Shown here one piece after another: positions 16,171-24,990 of a stretch of DNA of 36,375 bases. The notes beneath the pieces are model-generated. The model did no database searches. It was not told the DNA's origin and worked only from the letters and a program-made list of their open reading frames with translations. Both the position numbers and the translations under genes were made by a program. Numbering within the stretch: the first letter of the stretch is position 1; the number at the start of each line of letters is the position of its first letter. The DNA comes from Fidelibacterota bacterium UBA2980 (GTDB lineage Bacteria; Fidelibacterota; Marinisomatia; Marinisomatales; Marinisomataceae), in assembly GCA_002348725.1 (NCBI GenBank), contig DEAO01000010.1, forward strand, positions 12,061 through 48,435. Reading direction: 5' to 3'.

Positions 16171-17508
16171 ATGTTTCGGCTTAAAATCAAAAAGGGACAT
16201 GATATAAATATAGCTGGAAGATCAGCTAAAGAATTTTTACCTACCCAAAATTGCAATTCTGCTTCCTTGTCTCCTCAAAGTTTTCGTTATATCAAACCAA
16301 AACTCTTAGTAAAAGAAGGCGATATAGTCAATTTGGGAGATCCTATTTTTTATGATAAGCTAAATCCAGAAATAAAATGGCCCGCCATTGCTTCTGGAAA
16401 GATATCTAAAATTATTTATGGTGAAAGAAGATCAATTCAAGAGATTATTTTTGATATTGATAAACAACAAGAACAATCCTTGCAAGAAGTTTCAACAACA
16501 AATTTGTCATCAAAAGAAGATATAACTAATTATATGCTTGAAAATAATATTTGGCCATTTATTAAACAAAGACCGTTCAATAAAGTTGCAAACCCATCTG
16601 ACATGCCTAAATCATTAATTGTTAGTCTTGCAAATACAGCACCGTTAGCAATTAATCATAATTTCACTTTATCGGAACAAAAAGAATACATTATTAGTGC
16701 TCTTAAGCATTTGAAAGAATTAACTAATGGTAAATTATTTGTAGTTATTAGACCAGGTGAATTTGAATATTTGTCCGAACTTGAATATCTTAACCTTATT
16801 GAAGTTGAAGGACCTCATCCTGCTGGAAATGTTGGAGTTGTAATCAATCATCTTGAACCAATTAATAATAAAGATGTTATTTGGACAGTAGAAGGTCATC
16901 ATTTGCCAATTCTTGGTAAGATGTTTAGTAAAGGAATTTTTGATCCGTCTGTTGTGATTAATATAGCAGGACCTGTTGTAAAAAAACCAGGTTATATAAG
17001 AACAAGATTAGGATCTCCTGTAGGTATTCATTGCAAAGATAATCTTATTGAAAAAGAAGTTCGTATTATATCTGGTAATATTCTTACAGGGAATAAGATT
17101 GATATGGAAGGCTATTTAGGTTTCTATGATTCATCTATATCAATTATTGAAGAGTCATTTGATAGATCATTTATTGGTTGGCTACATCCTGGAGGATCAT
17201 CAAAATATAGCGTGTTTAATTCTTATATTGGTAGCAATAAAGAACCATATAATTTTACTACTTTACAAAATGGAAGCAATAGAGCTTTTGTTCCTGTTGA
17301 TGCGTGGGAAAAAGTTTTTCCAATGGATATTTATATTAACTCTCTTGCTAGGAGCATTGAAGCAAATGATATTGATGAAATGGAACAATTAGGCATTTAT
17401 GAATGCGATGAAGAAGATGTAGCGCTTTGTTCATTTGTTTGCCCAAGCAAAACAGATGTCGGATCTATTATTAGAAGAGGTTTGGATTTAATATACTTTG
17501 ATGCATAG
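16171..17508 (+). CDS. nqrA: Na+-translocating NADH:quinone reductase subunit A
   Basis: Peripheral cytoplasmic subunit of Na+-NQR, the respiratory complex that oxidises NADH, reduces ubiquinone or menaquinone and pumps Na+. The N-terminus has the family IKKGHDINIAGRS opening, followed by a biotinyl/lipoyl-like fold (KPKLLVKEGDIVNLGDPIFYDK) also seen in RnfC. The middle has EVEGPHPAGNVGVVINHL and the C-terminal part RTRLGSPVGIHCKDNL. The 445-residue length is normal, and there are no Fe-S motifs, as expected for NqrA versus RnfC. First gene of a complete nqrABCDEF cluster; its stop abuts nqrB. Confidence 0.95.
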   Translation: MFRLKIKKGHDINIAGRSAKEFLPTQNCNSASLSPQSFRYIKPKLLVKEGDIVNLGDPIFYDKLNPEIKWPAIASGKISKIIYGERRSIQEIIFDIDKQQEQSLQEVSTTNLSSKEDITNYMLENNIWPFIKQRPFNKVANPSDMPKSLIVSLANTAPLAINHNFTLSEQKEYIISALKHLKELTNGKLFVVIRPGEFEYLSELEYLNLIEVEGPHPAGNVGVVINHLEPINNKDVIWTVEGHHLPILGKMFSKGIFDPSVVINIAGPVVKKPGYIRTRLGSPVGIHCKDNLIEKEVRIISGNILTGNKIDMEGYLGFYDSSISIIEESFDRSFIGWLHPGGSSKYSVFNSYIGSNKEPYNFTTLQNGSNRAFVPVDAWEKVFPMDIYINSLARSIEANDIDEMEQLGIYECDEEDVALCSFVCPSKTDVGSIIRRGLDLIYFDA

Positions 17509-18684
17509 ATGAATTTTTTAAAGAACATATTAAAACAATCAGGAAAATTATTTGAAGAGGGAAAACCTTTATCATGGGCATATCCAGTATGGGAAGCAAC
17601 TGATACTATCTTGTTTTCTACAGACAAACAAACAAGTTCAGGCCCTCATGTAAGGGATAATATGGACATTAAAAGAGTTATGTTTTCTGTAGTAATTGCT
17701 CTAATTCCTTGTTACTTATTTGGAGCTTATAATATTGGCTATTTAAATGCTTTGGCAACTGATGTTTCAAGATCTTTAATTGATAATTTTATTTTTGGGA
17801 TGTCTTATGTGCTACCAGTACTAATTGTAACATTTGTTTCAGGTGCAATTTGCGAACTTTCTTTTGCAATTATTCGTAAACATGAAGTAAATGAAGGTTT
17901 TCTTGTTACTTGCGCATTAATTCCTTTAACAATGCCACCGGATGTTCCTTTGTGGCAAGTATTCATTGGTACTGCATTTGGTATTATAATTGGTAAAGAA
18001 ATTTTTGGTGGAGTAGGCACTAATATTTTTAATCCAGCACTAACAGCTCGAGCTTTTATGTATTTTGCTTTTCCTACTAAAATGTCTGGAGATAAGATAT
18101 GGGCAGTAGGACCTGATGGGTATACTGGAGCAACTGCATTAGCTATACCAGCTAATCCTACTGAATATGATACTGCTTCAAATCTACTTAATCAATCAAC
18201 CCAATTTGATTTTTCTTTATGGAATATGTTTTGGGGTTTAATACCTGGTTCAATAGGGGAAACAAATAAATTAATAATTCTAATTGGTGCGGCTTTTTTA
18301 ATTTATATAGGAATTGCATCTTGGAGAACAATGTTAGCATCAGTTATAGGTCTAGTATTTACTGCATCAATCTTTAATCTTCTTTCTGGTTATTCTACTA
18401 ATGCAATGTTAACAATTACACCATTAGAACATCTTTTAATTGGTAGTTTCTTGTTTGGTGTAGTGTTTATGGCTACTGAGCCAGTTACATCTGCACATAC
18501 AGAAAAAGGAAAATGGATATATGGCTTTATGATAGGAGTTTTAACTGTTCTTATTCGATCAATTAATCCAGCTTATCCGGAAGGCGTAATGCTCGCTATT
18601 CTAATTATGAATATGTTTGGTCCGTTGATAGATTACTATGTTGTGCAATCTAATATAAATATGAGGATTGCTAGAAATGCATAG
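17509..18684 (+). CDS. nqrB: Na+-NQR subunit B, covalent-FMN membrane subunit
   Basis: Integral membrane subunit that forms the Na+ path and carries riboflavin and covalently bound FMN. Around ten hydrophobic helices are visible. The flavinylation signature is DGYTGATAL, with Thr209 as the predicted FMN attachment site (DgxtGAT consensus; this protein has TGAT where SGAT is usual). A further hallmark is GGVGTNIFNPALTARAF. The 391-residue length is slightly shorter than the Vibrio protein (about 415). The gene overlaps nqrC by eight bases. The FMN would be attached by the ApbE encoded at 21884. Confidence 0.95.
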   Translation: MNFLKNILKQSGKLFEEGKPLSWAYPVWEATDTILFSTDKQTSSGPHVRDNMDIKRVMFSVVIALIPCYLFGAYNIGYLNALATDVSRSLIDNFIFGMSYVLPVLIVTFVSGAICELSFAIIRKHEVNEGFLVTCALIPLTMPPDVPLWQVFIGTAFGIIIGKEIFGGVGTNIFNPALTARAFMYFAFPTKMSGDKIWAVGPDGYTGATALAIPANPTEYDTASNLLNQSTQFDFSLWNMFWGLIPGSIGETNKLIILIGAAFLIYIGIASWRTMLASVIGLVFTASIFNLLSGYSTNAMLTITPLEHLLIGSFLFGVVFMATEPVTSAHTEKGKWIYGFMIGVLTVLIRSINPAYPEGVMLAILIMNMFGPLIDYYVVQSNINMRIARNA

Positions 18685-19393
18685 TAATCGCTATACATTA
18701 ATTTTTGTTTTTATAGTAACTATTGTTTTAGGAACTATACTTTCTTTTACCAAAGAAAATCTAAGAGAAAGTCAAGAAAACAATCTTAAAGCCGATGTAA
18801 ATAAAACCATTCTTCGTTCACTTGGTTTTTCAGAAAAACAAGGAAGCTCTTGGTCTAATGAAGATGTTGAAAAGATATTTTCTTCTAATGTTGTAGGTCT
18901 ATGTGTTGATCCTCAAGGTAATATCATTGATAACATTGTACTAGAAGAGATTGATATTGAGAAAAATATTGAACAATTACCGGTTTATCTTAGAGTTGTT
19001 GATGGTGAATTTCAAGGAATTGCACTACCAGTTGCAGGGAAGGGATTGTGGTCCACAGTATTTGGTTATATTGCTTTAGAACCAGACCTAAATACAGTTT
19101 TGGGTATCCAATTTTATAAACATGGAGAAACTCCTGGTTTAGGTGGTGAAGTTGAAAAGAAATGGTTTACAAACAATTTTGTTGGTAAAAAAATTAGAAA
19201 TGACAATGATGAAATTATTGGAGTAGAAGTTCTGAAAGGTAAAGTAGATAATAGCAAGAAAGATTCTATACATCAAGTTGATGGAATTTCTGGAGCAACA
19301 GTTACTTCTAAAGGTGTTACTATATTCTTAAAAGATGATTTAAAAAGATATGAAGCATATCTAAATAAGGTTAAAGATAATGGAATTATTTGA
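18677..19393 (+). CDS. nqrC: Na+-NQR subunit C, covalent-FMN periplasmic subunit
   Basis: The protein has one N-terminal membrane helix (YTLIFVFIVTIVLGTILSF) and a periplasmic FMN-binding domain. The attachment motif is DGISGATVTSKGV, with Thr208 the expected flavinylated residue; KHGETPGLGGEVEKKWF is another family mark. I chose the ATG at 18677, eight bases inside nqrB, rather than the TTG at 18668, giving 238 residues. It overlaps nqrD by 14 bases, in keeping with tight translational coupling along the cluster. Confidence 0.94.
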   Translation: MHSNRYTLIFVFIVTIVLGTILSFTKENLRESQENNLKADVNKTILRSLGFSEKQGSSWSNEDVEKIFSSNVVGLCVDPQGNIIDNIVLEEIDIEKNIEQLPVYLRVVDGEFQGIALPVAGKGLWSTVFGYIALEPDLNTVLGIQFYKHGETPGLGGEVEKKWFTNNFVGKKIRNDNDEIIGVEVLKGKVDNSKKDSIHQVDGISGATVTSKGVTIFLKDDLKRYEAYLNKVKDNGII

Positions 19394-20033
19394 TTCAGAA
19401 TCTAAAAAAATTGTTAGCGATCCGCTAAATGTAAACAATCCTATTTCTTTACAAGTTTTAGGTATTTGTTCTGCTTTAGCAGTTACAATAAGATTGGATC
19501 AGGCAATTATTATGACATTTGCTGTAATATTTGTTTTGTGTTCATCTAATGTAGTCATTTCTTTGTTAAGAGACTATATACCTAATAGAGTTAGAATTGT
19601 TATTATGCTTTCAGTAATTGCGTCATTAGTTTCATTTGTTGATGAAGTGCTTCAAGCATATATGTACAACATGAGCAAACAATTATCAGTCTTTGTTGGT
19701 CTTATTGTGACTAATTGTATTATTATGGGCCGTGCTGAGGCATTTGCGATTAAACATGGTCCTTCAAAAGCATTTTTAGATGGCCTAGGAAATGGATTAG
19801 GCTATGGAATGATTATCATCGTTGTATCATTTTTTAGAGAATTATTTGGATCAGGCACTCTTACTTTGCCAGACGGTGGAGCAGGTTATGTATTATTTCA
19901 GATGCCAGATTGGCTGTATGCTGCTGGTTATGAAAATATTGGATTGTTAGTATTGTCGCCAGGAGCATTTTTTATACTAGGTTTTGTTATCTGGATGCAA
20001 AGAGAAATGGTTGGACTTGAGGAGGAAGAATAA
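19380..20033 (+). CDS. nqrD: Na+-NQR subunit D
   Basis: Six-helix membrane subunit, a pseudo-twofold partner of NqrE. It carries the two conserved membrane cysteines, Cys30 (LGICSALAV) and Cys113 (VTNCIIMGRAEAF), which together with those of NqrE ligate the intramembrane [2Fe-2S] centre described for the Vibrio enzyme. Also typical is SFFRELFGSGTL. The 217-residue length is standard. It starts within the end of nqrC, and its stop overlaps the nqrE start (TAATG). Confidence 0.95.
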   Translation: MELFDSESKKIVSDPLNVNNPISLQVLGICSALAVTIRLDQAIIMTFAVIFVLCSSNVVISLLRDYIPNRVRIVIMLSVIASLVSFVDEVLQAYMYNMSKQLSVFVGLIVTNCIIMGRAEAFAIKHGPSKAFLDGLGNGLGYGMIIIVVSFFRELFGSGTLTLPDGGAGYVLFQMPDWLYAAGYENIGLLVLSPGAFFILGFVIWMQREMVGLEEEE

Positions 20034-20662
20034 TGGGCCTTGAACATTATCTTAGTATTTTTACAAAAGCTGTTTTTATTGAAAATATGGTTTTAGCATA
20101 TTTTTTAGGCCTATGTTCATTTTTAGCTATATCTAAGAAAATTGATGCTGCAGCTGGAATTGGAATGGCAGTAGTAGTTGTTTTGACTATCACAGCTCCA
20201 ATTAATTGGTTCATTTATGAGTTCTTATTAGGAAAAGGAGCTTTACAATGGATCAATCCTGATAATCCTAAATTTGCTGAAATTGATTTAAGCTTTTTGA
20301 AACTTATTGTATTTATATCTGTTATTGCAGCAGCAGTTCAGTTGACTGAAATGTTTTTAGAGAGATTTTCACAATCACTTTATAATAGTTTAGGAATATT
20401 TCTTCCATTAATTGCTGTAAACTGTTCTATTCTTGGAGGCTCTATGTTTATGGTAGAGAGAGAATATTTTTTATTAGAAACAATGGTTTATGGTTTTGGT
20501 TCTGGAGTTGGGTTTTTATTAGCAATTTTAGCTCTGGCATCTGTTAGATATAGACTGCGATATTCCAATATACCGCCAAGATTAAGAGGCGTTGGTATGG
20601 CAATGATTTTAACAGGATTGTTATCTATGGCTTTTATGGCTTTTTCTGGGATTGATTTATGA
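20033..20662 (+). CDS. nqrE: Na+-NQR subunit E
   Basis: Six-helix membrane subunit homologous to NqrD but inverted in topology. The two conserved cysteines are Cys28 (FLGLCSFLAISKK) and Cys131 (IAVNCSILGGSMFM), matching the Fe-S ligand positions of the family. FIENMVLAYFLGLC and VYGFGSGVGFLLAI are further signatures. At 209 residues it is of normal length. It overlaps nqrD by one base and nqrF by four (ATGA), indicating coupled translation. Confidence 0.95.
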   Translation: MGLEHYLSIFTKAVFIENMVLAYFLGLCSFLAISKKIDAAAGIGMAVVVVLTITAPINWFIYEFLLGKGALQWINPDNPKFAEIDLSFLKLIVFISVIAAAVQLTEMFLERFSQSLYNSLGIFLPLIAVNCSILGGSMFMVEREYFLLETMVYGFGSGVGFLLAILALASVRYRLRYSNIPPRLRGVGMAMILTGLLSMAFMAFSGIDL

Positions 20663-21897
20663 GCGATTTTGCTATCACAGTGTTGTTAGCTATTACAGTT
20701 TTTACATCTGTAATATTATTATTAGTAATTGTTCTTAATGTCCTTTCAAATTTTCTACTGCCCCAAGGAGAAGTTGATATCATTATTAATGATGATCCAA
20801 GTAAATCATTAAAAGTTCAAACAGGGTCTACTGTGTTATCAGCATTATCTTCTCAAAATGTATATCTTCCATCTGCATGTGGAGGGCAAGGAACTTGCGC
20901 TCAATGTAAATGTCAAGTTGTTGAGGGAGGAGGAGAAATCTTAACAACTGAGAAAGCTTATATTAGCAGAAAAGACCAGAAAGATCACTGGAGATTAGGA
21001 TGTCAGGTTAAAATTAGAGATAATATGAAAATTAAAGTTCCTGATGAAATTTTTAGTATTCGAAAATGGGATGCAGTAGTTAAATCTAATGATAATGTTG
21101 CAACTTTTATTAAAGAATTAATTCTTGAATTACCTGCAGATGACCCTATTCTCTTTGAATCTGGTGGTTATATTCAAATTGATGTTCCTAAATATAAAGA
21201 TCTCGACTATAAAAGTTTTGATATTGGTGAAGAGTATAGAGATGATTGGGATAAATTTGATGTTTGGCAATACAAGGCAGATAATCCTGAGCCAGTTTTT
21301 AGAGCATATTCAATGGCAAATCATCCAGCTGAAGGTAATATGATCATGTTAAACATTCGTATTGCAAGTCCGCCTCCAGACAATCCAAATGTCCCTCCAG
21401 GAATTGCTTCTTCTTATACTTTTAATTTGAAAGCTGGTGATAAAGTAACAGTGTCTGGTCCTTATGGTGAATTTTATATTAAAGATTCAGATCGTGAGAT
21501 GGTATATATCGGTGGAGGAGCAGGAATGGCTCCTTTAAGATCACATATATTTCATTTACTAAAGACAGAAAAGTCAAAACGAAAAATATCTTTCTGGTAT
21601 GGCGCACGATCTGTAAAAGAAATGTTCTATGATGATGAGTTTAAAGCTCTAGCTGAAGAATTTGATAACTTTACTTATCAAGTAGCACTCTCTGATCCTC
21701 TCCCTGAGGATAATTGGGATGGTCCTACTGGGTTTATCCATCAGGTTGCTCATGATATGCATCTTGAAAATCATGAAGATCCTACCGAATGCGAATATTA
21801 TCTTTGTGGCCCACCTATGATGATTAGCGCAGTACAAAAAATGCTTTGGGATCTTGGGGTTGAGGAAGAAATGATCGATTACGATGATTTTGGGTAA
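20659..21897 (+). CDS. nqrF: Na+-NQR subunit F, NADH-oxidising flavoprotein
   Basis: NADH entry point of Na+-NQR. An N-terminal membrane helix (about residues 5-32) is followed by a [2Fe-2S] domain with Cys74, Cys80, Cys83 and Cys115 (CGGQGTCAQC spacing). A ferredoxin-reductase-type FAD domain follows, with RAYSMANHP and GPYGEF, and then an NADH-binding domain with YIGGGAGMAPLRSH, FWYGARSVKEMFYDDEF and CGPPMMISAVQKML. It ends with the conserved YDDFG tail. The length of 412 residues is usual. The stop lies within the apbE start region (14-base overlap). Confidence 0.96.
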   Translation: MSDFAITVLLAITVFTSVILLLVIVLNVLSNFLLPQGEVDIIINDDPSKSLKVQTGSTVLSALSSQNVYLPSACGGQGTCAQCKCQVVEGGGEILTTEKAYISRKDQKDHWRLGCQVKIRDNMKIKVPDEIFSIRKWDAVVKSNDNVATFIKELILELPADDPILFESGGYIQIDVPKYKDLDYKSFDIGEEYRDDWDKFDVWQYKADNPEPVFRAYSMANHPAEGNMIMLNIRIASPPPDNPNVPPGIASSYTFNLKAGDKVTVSGPYGEFYIKDSDREMVYIGGGAGMAPLRSHIFHLLKTEKSKRKISFWYGARSVKEMFYDDEFKALAEEFDNFTYQVALSDPLPEDNWDGPTGFIHQVAHDMHLENHEDPTECEYYLCGPPMMISAVQKMLWDLGVEEEMIDYDDFG

Positions 21898-22897
21898 AAA
21901 ATTTATTCTTCTTGAAATTCTTTTCTGGTTTTCTTTGATAGTATCTGTATTTTTAATTTACCAATCGAATAATGAGCAAAAAATAATCTCCATCAATGGA
22001 GAAACTATGGGGTCTACTTATTCTGTAAAATATCTATCAGGTGATGATTCAGAGATCAAAAATAAAAAAATAATTGATGATATATTAACAGATATCAATC
22101 AGCAAATGTCCCATTATATTACGGACAGCGAAATTTCTATGTTTAATTCATTAAATGATACTATATGGTTTGATATATCTGAAGAATTTGCATATGTAGT
22201 TTCTTCTTCTTACAAATACCACAATATTTCTAATGGTTTGTATGATATTACTGTCATGCCTTTAGTGAATTTATGGGGATTTGGGCCAGAAGATTTTTCA
22301 AATCCTCCAAATCAAACAGATATTGATAGTGTTTTAAGTTTTGTAGGACAAGATTTGATTGAAATAAGTAAAGATAAGATTAGAAAAAAAGATCCGAGAG
22401 TTCAAATTGATTTAAGTTCTATTGCTAAAGGGTATGCAGTTGATAAAATTATTGAATATTTGAATTATGAAGACATTATGGTTGAGATTGGAGGAGAAGT
22501 TAGAGTTAGATCTAAAAACAAGGTTTGGAAAATTGGGATTAACACTCCGTCAATAGAAAATTTTAATAATGATATAGAACATATCGTTACTCTTGATAAT
22601 AGTTCGCTAGCGACATCAGGTAATTACAGAAATTTTTATATTAATGAAAATAATTTTTATCATCATGAAATTAGTCCATTGTCAGGTTATCCAATTAAAT
22701 CTAATTTGGGATCTATATCTGTTCTGGCAGCGACATCATGCATGGAAGCGGACGGCCTATCAACGGCATTATATATGATGAGTATGGACGAAATAACTAA
22801 TTTTTTTAATAATTCTGATTTTGAAGGATTAATGATCGTTGCAAATGAAGATAATTCCTTTGATAAGATTTTTTCAGAAAACTTTCCAAAAGACTAA
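21884..22897 (+). CDS. apbE: FAD:protein FMN transferase (ApbE)
   Basis: Attaches FMN from FAD to the Thr of the DgxtGAT motif in NqrB and NqrC, acting outside the cytoplasmic membrane. The protein has an N-terminal membrane anchor (about residues 8-26) without a lipobox, then GETMGSTYSVKYL, LWGFGP, IDLSSIAKGYAVDKI, a GGEVRVRS strand, HHEISPLSGYPI and the metal-binding EADGLSTALYMM (Asp in ATSCMEADG). At 337 residues it is full length. Its position immediately after nqrF, and overlapping it, shows it is dedicated to NQR maturation. Its last four bases overlap the end of the convergent nqrM. Confidence 0.95.
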   Translation: MILGKKFILLEILFWFSLIVSVFLIYQSNNEQKIISINGETMGSTYSVKYLSGDDSEIKNKKIIDDILTDINQQMSHYITDSEISMFNSLNDTIWFDISEEFAYVVSSSYKYHNISNGLYDITVMPLVNLWGFGPEDFSNPPNQTDIDSVLSFVGQDLIEISKDKIRKKDPRVQIDLSSIAKGYAVDKIIEYLNYEDIMVEIGGEVRVRSKNKVWKIGINTPSIENFNNDIEHIVTLDNSSLATSGNYRNFYINENNFYHHEISPLSGYPIKSNLGSISVLAATSCMEADGLSTALYMMSMDEITNFFNNSDFEGLMIVANEDNSFDKIFSENFPKD

Positions 22898-23055
22898 GTA
22901 GGCTCTTCGCATTTATCTGTATCACCACCGCAAATTTCACATCCATCAGGTGAACTTCCACATCCTTTTTGCAATGGTTTGTCCTTAATAATGAGCCCAA
23001 TATTCATTATTAAAAAGCAAAAGATTAGAATGCCAATAACTATTAAGTATTCCAT
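22894..23055 (-). CDS. nqrM: NqrM-like Na+-NQR maturation protein (53 aa)
   Basis: A 53-residue protein: a single membrane helix (about residues 3-23, YLIVIGILIFCFLIMNIGLI) followed by a short Cys-rich tail, KGCGSSPDGCEICGGDTDKC, with cysteines at 32, 39, 42 and 49. This architecture and the position next to nqrF/apbE match NqrM (formerly DUF539), proposed to deliver iron for the NqrD/NqrE [2Fe-2S] centre. It is encoded on the strand opposite to nqr, tail-to-tail with apbE with a four-base overlap; in gammaproteobacteria it normally follows apbE on the same strand. Too short to appear in length-filtered gene calls. The identification rests on architecture and context. Confidence 0.8.
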   Translation of the reverse strand: MEYLIVIGILIFCFLIMNIGLIIKDKPLQKGCGSSPDGCEICGGDTDKCEEPT

Positions 23056-23108
23056 TATTTAAATTTAAAATATTTCTTCGATTTTCATAAGTTTTTATGT
23101 CTCTTTAT

Positions 23109-23114
23109 TATAAA
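23109..23114. promoter_or_regulatory. Candidate divergent promoter core between nqrM and nhaD
   Basis: The 67-base divergent spacer contains a near-palindromic AT stretch that reads TATAAA toward nhaD (23109-23114) and TATAAT toward nqrM (23107-23112, - strand). Toward nhaD it is eight bases from the ATG, toward nqrM about 52. No convincing -35 element is visible. AT richness makes chance matches likely. Confidence 0.25.
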
Positions 23115-23122
23115 TTACTCGC

Positions 23123-24451
23123 ATGGAATTAATACTTCATCCAGTTGGATATATAAGTCTGTTTGTTTTTATTTTGGCATATGCCTTTGTTATGACAGAA
23201 GAGGTTACGCATTTGAGAAAATCAAAACCTGTTTTGTTTGCTGCAGGATTCATATGGGCAATGATAGCATGGATGGGTTCAAAATATGATGATTCTCATC
23301 ATGTTGAGGAAGCGATTATGCATGCATTCTCTGAATTTTCTCAATTAATGCTTTTTCTGCTGGTTGCAATGACATTTATTAACTCAATGACTGAAAGAAA
23401 CGTATTCAATAAATTGAGATCTAGATTGCTTGCGCAAGATTATAGTTATAGAACATTATTTTGGGTCACTGGTGTTATTACTTTCTTTTTATCACCGATA
23501 GCAGACAATTTGACAACTGCCTTAGTAATGTGTGCTGTTGTTATGGCCGTTGGTGGCAAAAATAAAAACTTTGTTAGTATAGGTTGTGTTAATATAGTTG
23601 TAGCAGCAAATGCAGGTGGAGCATTTAGTCCATTTGGGGATATTACTACTTTAATGGTTTGGCAAGCTGATAGAGTAGAATTTGTTCAGTTTTTCTGGTT
23701 GTTTCTTCCTTCAGTAGTGAATTATATCATTCCTGCATTTATTATGAGTTTATTTATTGATGGATCATCAAAAGATGTAGCAAATCCGCCTGTTCAGTTA
23801 AAGCGCGGTGCAAAAACTATTGTCCTTCTTTTTCTTGTTACAATATTTTTGGCAGTAACATTTGAGAATTTTCTTCATATCCCTCCTGTGTTTGGAATGA
23901 TGACTGGATTGAGTTTACTTCAATTATTTGGGTATTATTTAAAGACAACATACAAATCTTCAACAGTAATAAGCAGAGAGGGCGATGATCAACCATTTGG
24001 TGTTTTTAAACAAATTGCTCAAGCAGAGTGGGATACATTATTATTTTTCTATGGAGTGATAATGTGCGTATCTGGGTTATCATATATTGGATATTTAGGG
24101 CTATTATCTGATACAATATATCCATCAGATCCAAATCAACTAATTGGTTTTTCTATTGCTAACTCTTTAATGGGTATCCTTTCAGCTCTTATTGATAACA
24201 TACCTGTAATGTTTTCTATTTTGCAGATGCACAATAATGAAACAATGGTATTATCTCAATGGTTGTTAATTACACTTACAACAGGTGTTGGCGGAAGCTT
24301 ACTATCAATTGGTTCTGCTCCAGGGGTTGCTTTAATGGGTCAAGCTAGAGGAATGTATACTTTTTATAGCCATCTAAAATGGGCACCCGTTATTTTTATA
24401 GGCTATGTTGCAAGCATATTGGTTCATCTTTTAATTTGGAATATCATTTAA
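23123..24451 (+). CDS. nhaD: Na+/H+ antiporter NhaD
   Basis: Membrane antiporter of the ArsB/NhaD (ion transporter) superfamily, exchanging Na+ or Li+ for H+. About eleven or twelve hydrophobic helices fill its 442 residues. NhaD marks include VMTEEVTHLRKSKPVLFAAG at the N-terminus, LSPIADNLTTALVMCAVVMAVG, NAGGAFSPFGDITTLMVWQA and GVGGSLLSIGSAPGVALMGQ, with the paired GxxxFSPxGDxT and GSxLSIGSAPG elements expected of the two inverted halves. Located next to the nqr block, it would use or restore the sodium gradient. Its stop overlaps the following ATG (TAATG). Confidence 0.92.
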   Translation: MELILHPVGYISLFVFILAYAFVMTEEVTHLRKSKPVLFAAGFIWAMIAWMGSKYDDSHHVEEAIMHAFSEFSQLMLFLLVAMTFINSMTERNVFNKLRSRLLAQDYSYRTLFWVTGVITFFLSPIADNLTTALVMCAVVMAVGGKNKNFVSIGCVNIVVAANAGGAFSPFGDITTLMVWQADRVEFVQFFWLFLPSVVNYIIPAFIMSLFIDGSSKDVANPPVQLKRGAKTIVLLFLVTIFLAVTFENFLHIPPVFGMMTGLSLLQLFGYYLKTTYKSSTVISREGDDQPFGVFKQIAQAEWDTLLFFYGVIMCVSGLSYIGYLGLLSDTIYPSDPNQLIGFSIANSLMGILSALIDNIPVMFSILQMHNNETMVLSQWLLITLTTGVGGSLLSIGSAPGVALMGQARGMYTFYSHLKWAPVIFIGYVASILVHLLIWNII

Positions 24452-24990
24452 TGCGTATTAGTAAAGTTGTAACTCGCAACGGAGATAAAGGTCAAACCAA
24501 TCTTGCTCAAGGGGATTTAGTTTCTAAGAATGAACCTATTATTAATGCTATTGGTGACGTTGATGAATTAAATAGTGTTTTAGGTGTTTGTAATTCTTTT
24601 TGTAGTAATGATGCGATTGTAAAAGATATCAAAACTATACAAAATGATTTATTTAATATTGGAGGTGAGATCTCATTAAATGATTCAGAGAAAAAACTTC
24701 TTAAAGATGAATCATTATTATTTCTTGATAATAAAATTGATGATATGAATAATGTTCTTGAACCTTTAAAAGAATTTATACTTCCAGGAGGTGATTCATT
24801 TTCTTCAAATTTACATTTAGCTAGATCTGTAGCCAGAAGAGCAGAGAGAAGTGTTGTTGAATTATATGTTGGAAAATTAGAAAATAACAATATTGTTAAA
24901 TATCTCAATAGATTGTCTGATTATTTATTTGTTTTGTCCCGATTTTATAATAAAAATAATAACATCGATGAAAATATGTGGGAAAAGTGA
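24451..24990 (+). CDS. pduO: PduO-type ATP:cob(I)alamin adenosyltransferase
   Basis: Transfers the adenosyl group of ATP to cob(I)alamin, making coenzyme B12. The 179-residue four-helix-bundle protein has the N-terminal ATP loop VVTRNGDKGQTNLAQG, GDVDELNSVLG, LPGGDSFSSNLHLARSVARRAERSV (the conserved active-site helix with two Arg) and NRLSDYLFVLSRF. The start is the ATG overlapping the nhaD stop. The likely client is the adenosylcobalamin-dependent mutase at 30138; no cobalamin biosynthesis genes or B12 riboswitch are visible here. The 3' end overlaps the next gene. Confidence 0.93.
   Translation: MRISKVVTRNGDKGQTNLAQGDLVSKNEPIINAIGDVDELNSVLGVCNSFCSNDAIVKDIKTIQNDLFNIGGEISLNDSEKKLLKDESLLFLDNKIDDMNNVLEPLKEFILPGGDSFSSNLHLARSVARRAERSVVELYVGKLENNNIVKYLNRLSDYLFVLSRFYNKNNNIDENMWEK

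Noticed and set aside
22806..23000. 64-codon - strand open frame overlapping the nqrM region.
   Set aside because: It is in a different frame from nqrM, lacks a membrane helix and overlaps apbE deeply; the NqrM frame at 22894-23055 explains the region.
24379..24450. Upstream extension of the pduO frame inside nhaD.
   Set aside because: It is the out-of-frame end of nhaD; the ATG at 24451 begins the conserved VVTRNGDKG region.
24507..24908. 133-codon - strand open frame inside pduO.
   Set aside because: Shadow of a gene with unmistakable adenosyltransferase motifs.
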